Assembly (NCBI GenBank): GCA_964352225.1
Contig: CAYGRM010000450.1
Location: 1 to 5,046 of the forward strand
Direction: 5' to 3'
Length of the DNA stretch: 5,046 nucleotides
From: CAJQQY01 sp964352225
GTDB taxonomy: Bacteria > Bacteroidota > Bacteroidia > Chitinophagales > Saprospiraceae
Below are positions 4,973-5,046 of the stretch, piece after piece (the first letter of the stretch is position 1; every line of letters begins with the position of its first letter). The translations under genes were made by a program, and so were the position numbers. A model generated the notes under the pieces. The model worked only from the letters and a program-made list of their open reading frames with translations. It did no database searches and was not told the DNA's origin.

Positions 4973-5046
4973 GCCTGTGCCTAACAATGTCCCAATTCCG
5001 TAAAGTTAAGCGAAAAAGATGGCTCATGATTTGAGGAGAAAGCAAA
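4973..5046 (+). other. attC-like site 5, left part only (end of cassette 5)
   Basis: R'' GCCTGTGCCTAAC (4973-4985) matches the start of cassette 5 (4293-4305) at 12 of 13 positions and is followed by the usual AACAATG context. I found no L'/R' arm (ACCGTT) before the window ends at 5046. The rest of the site, and perhaps more cassettes, should lie just beyond. No gene is visible in 4986-5046. Confidence 0.65.

Larger units (their letters stand above)
875..5046 (+). mobile_element. Integron-like gene cassette array, five cassettes, right end beyond window
   Basis: Cassette starts are at about 875, 1631, 2499, 3497 and 4293. Each holds one + strand gene, with short leaders of 10-26 bases (122 in cassette 5). 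The starting core of each cassette is matched by its own reverse complement just after the gene: GTTCGACAC/GTGTCGAAC, GTTAGAGGC/GCAGCTAAC, GTTGTAAAC/GGTTACAAC, GTTATGCGG/CCGCATAAC and GTTAGGCAC/GTGCCTAAC. This is expected if each gene once existed as a circle with a single symmetrical attC and was inserted by recombination at the G/TT position. The genes are unrelated to each other. The recombinase beside the array is dead, so any movement would need an enzyme supplied from elsewhere. Confidence 0.75.

Overview
The window looks like an AT-rich Bacteroidota chromosome, probably flavobacterial or cytophagal. The reasons are A-rich, Shine-Dalgarno-free leaders before the starts, lipoprotein signals of the Bacteroidota kind (one followed by an S-N-K-D-D surface-export-like motif), and a recombinase remnant of a type I associate with that phylum. 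This assignment is an inference from style; no marker gene is present.

Region 1 (1-400) has no gene. It holds a 104-bp tandem repeat in about 2.3 copies (1-246), then a large imperfect inverted repeat (290-398) whose two arms each carry a small CGGAT-nnn-ATCCG hairpin next to GTAG, the architecture of a REPIN (paired REP elements). Region 2 (404-837) is the decayed C-terminal half of a tyrosine recombinase. It has one in-frame stop and one frameshift, and its 5' half is missing where the REPIN lies.

Region 3 (about 838-5046) is the main point of the window. Five genes in the same orientation each lie in their own cassette. Each cassette begins with a GTT... core and ends just after the gene with the reverse complement of that same core (9/9, 7/9, 8/9, 9/9 and 9/9 over nine bases). 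The junctions between genes carry imperfect palindromes ending in ACCGTT, built like integron attC sites (R'', L'', L', R'), and two of them have a plausible unpaired extra base in L''. The first junction lacks the ACCGTT left half and sits just past the recombinase remnant, so it is a candidate attI. This is an integron-like cassette array next to a dead, Xer-like recombinase that appears to lack the extra segment of classical IntI.

The cassettes encode: (1) a lipoprotein of unknown function; (2) a lipoprotein with an alpha/beta-hydrolase fold and no histidine after its nucleophile and acid positions except the one beside the acid; (3) a secreted SGNH/SASA-type (CE6-like) carbohydrate esterase; (4) a DUF3267-like membrane protein with HEXXH; (5) a two-helix membrane protein with a bacterial PH domain. 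All five products appear to be exported or membrane-bound, and no common pathway is evident. The cassette boundaries also correct two gene starts (genes 1 and 4), because longer in-frame TTG starts would cross a recombination junction.
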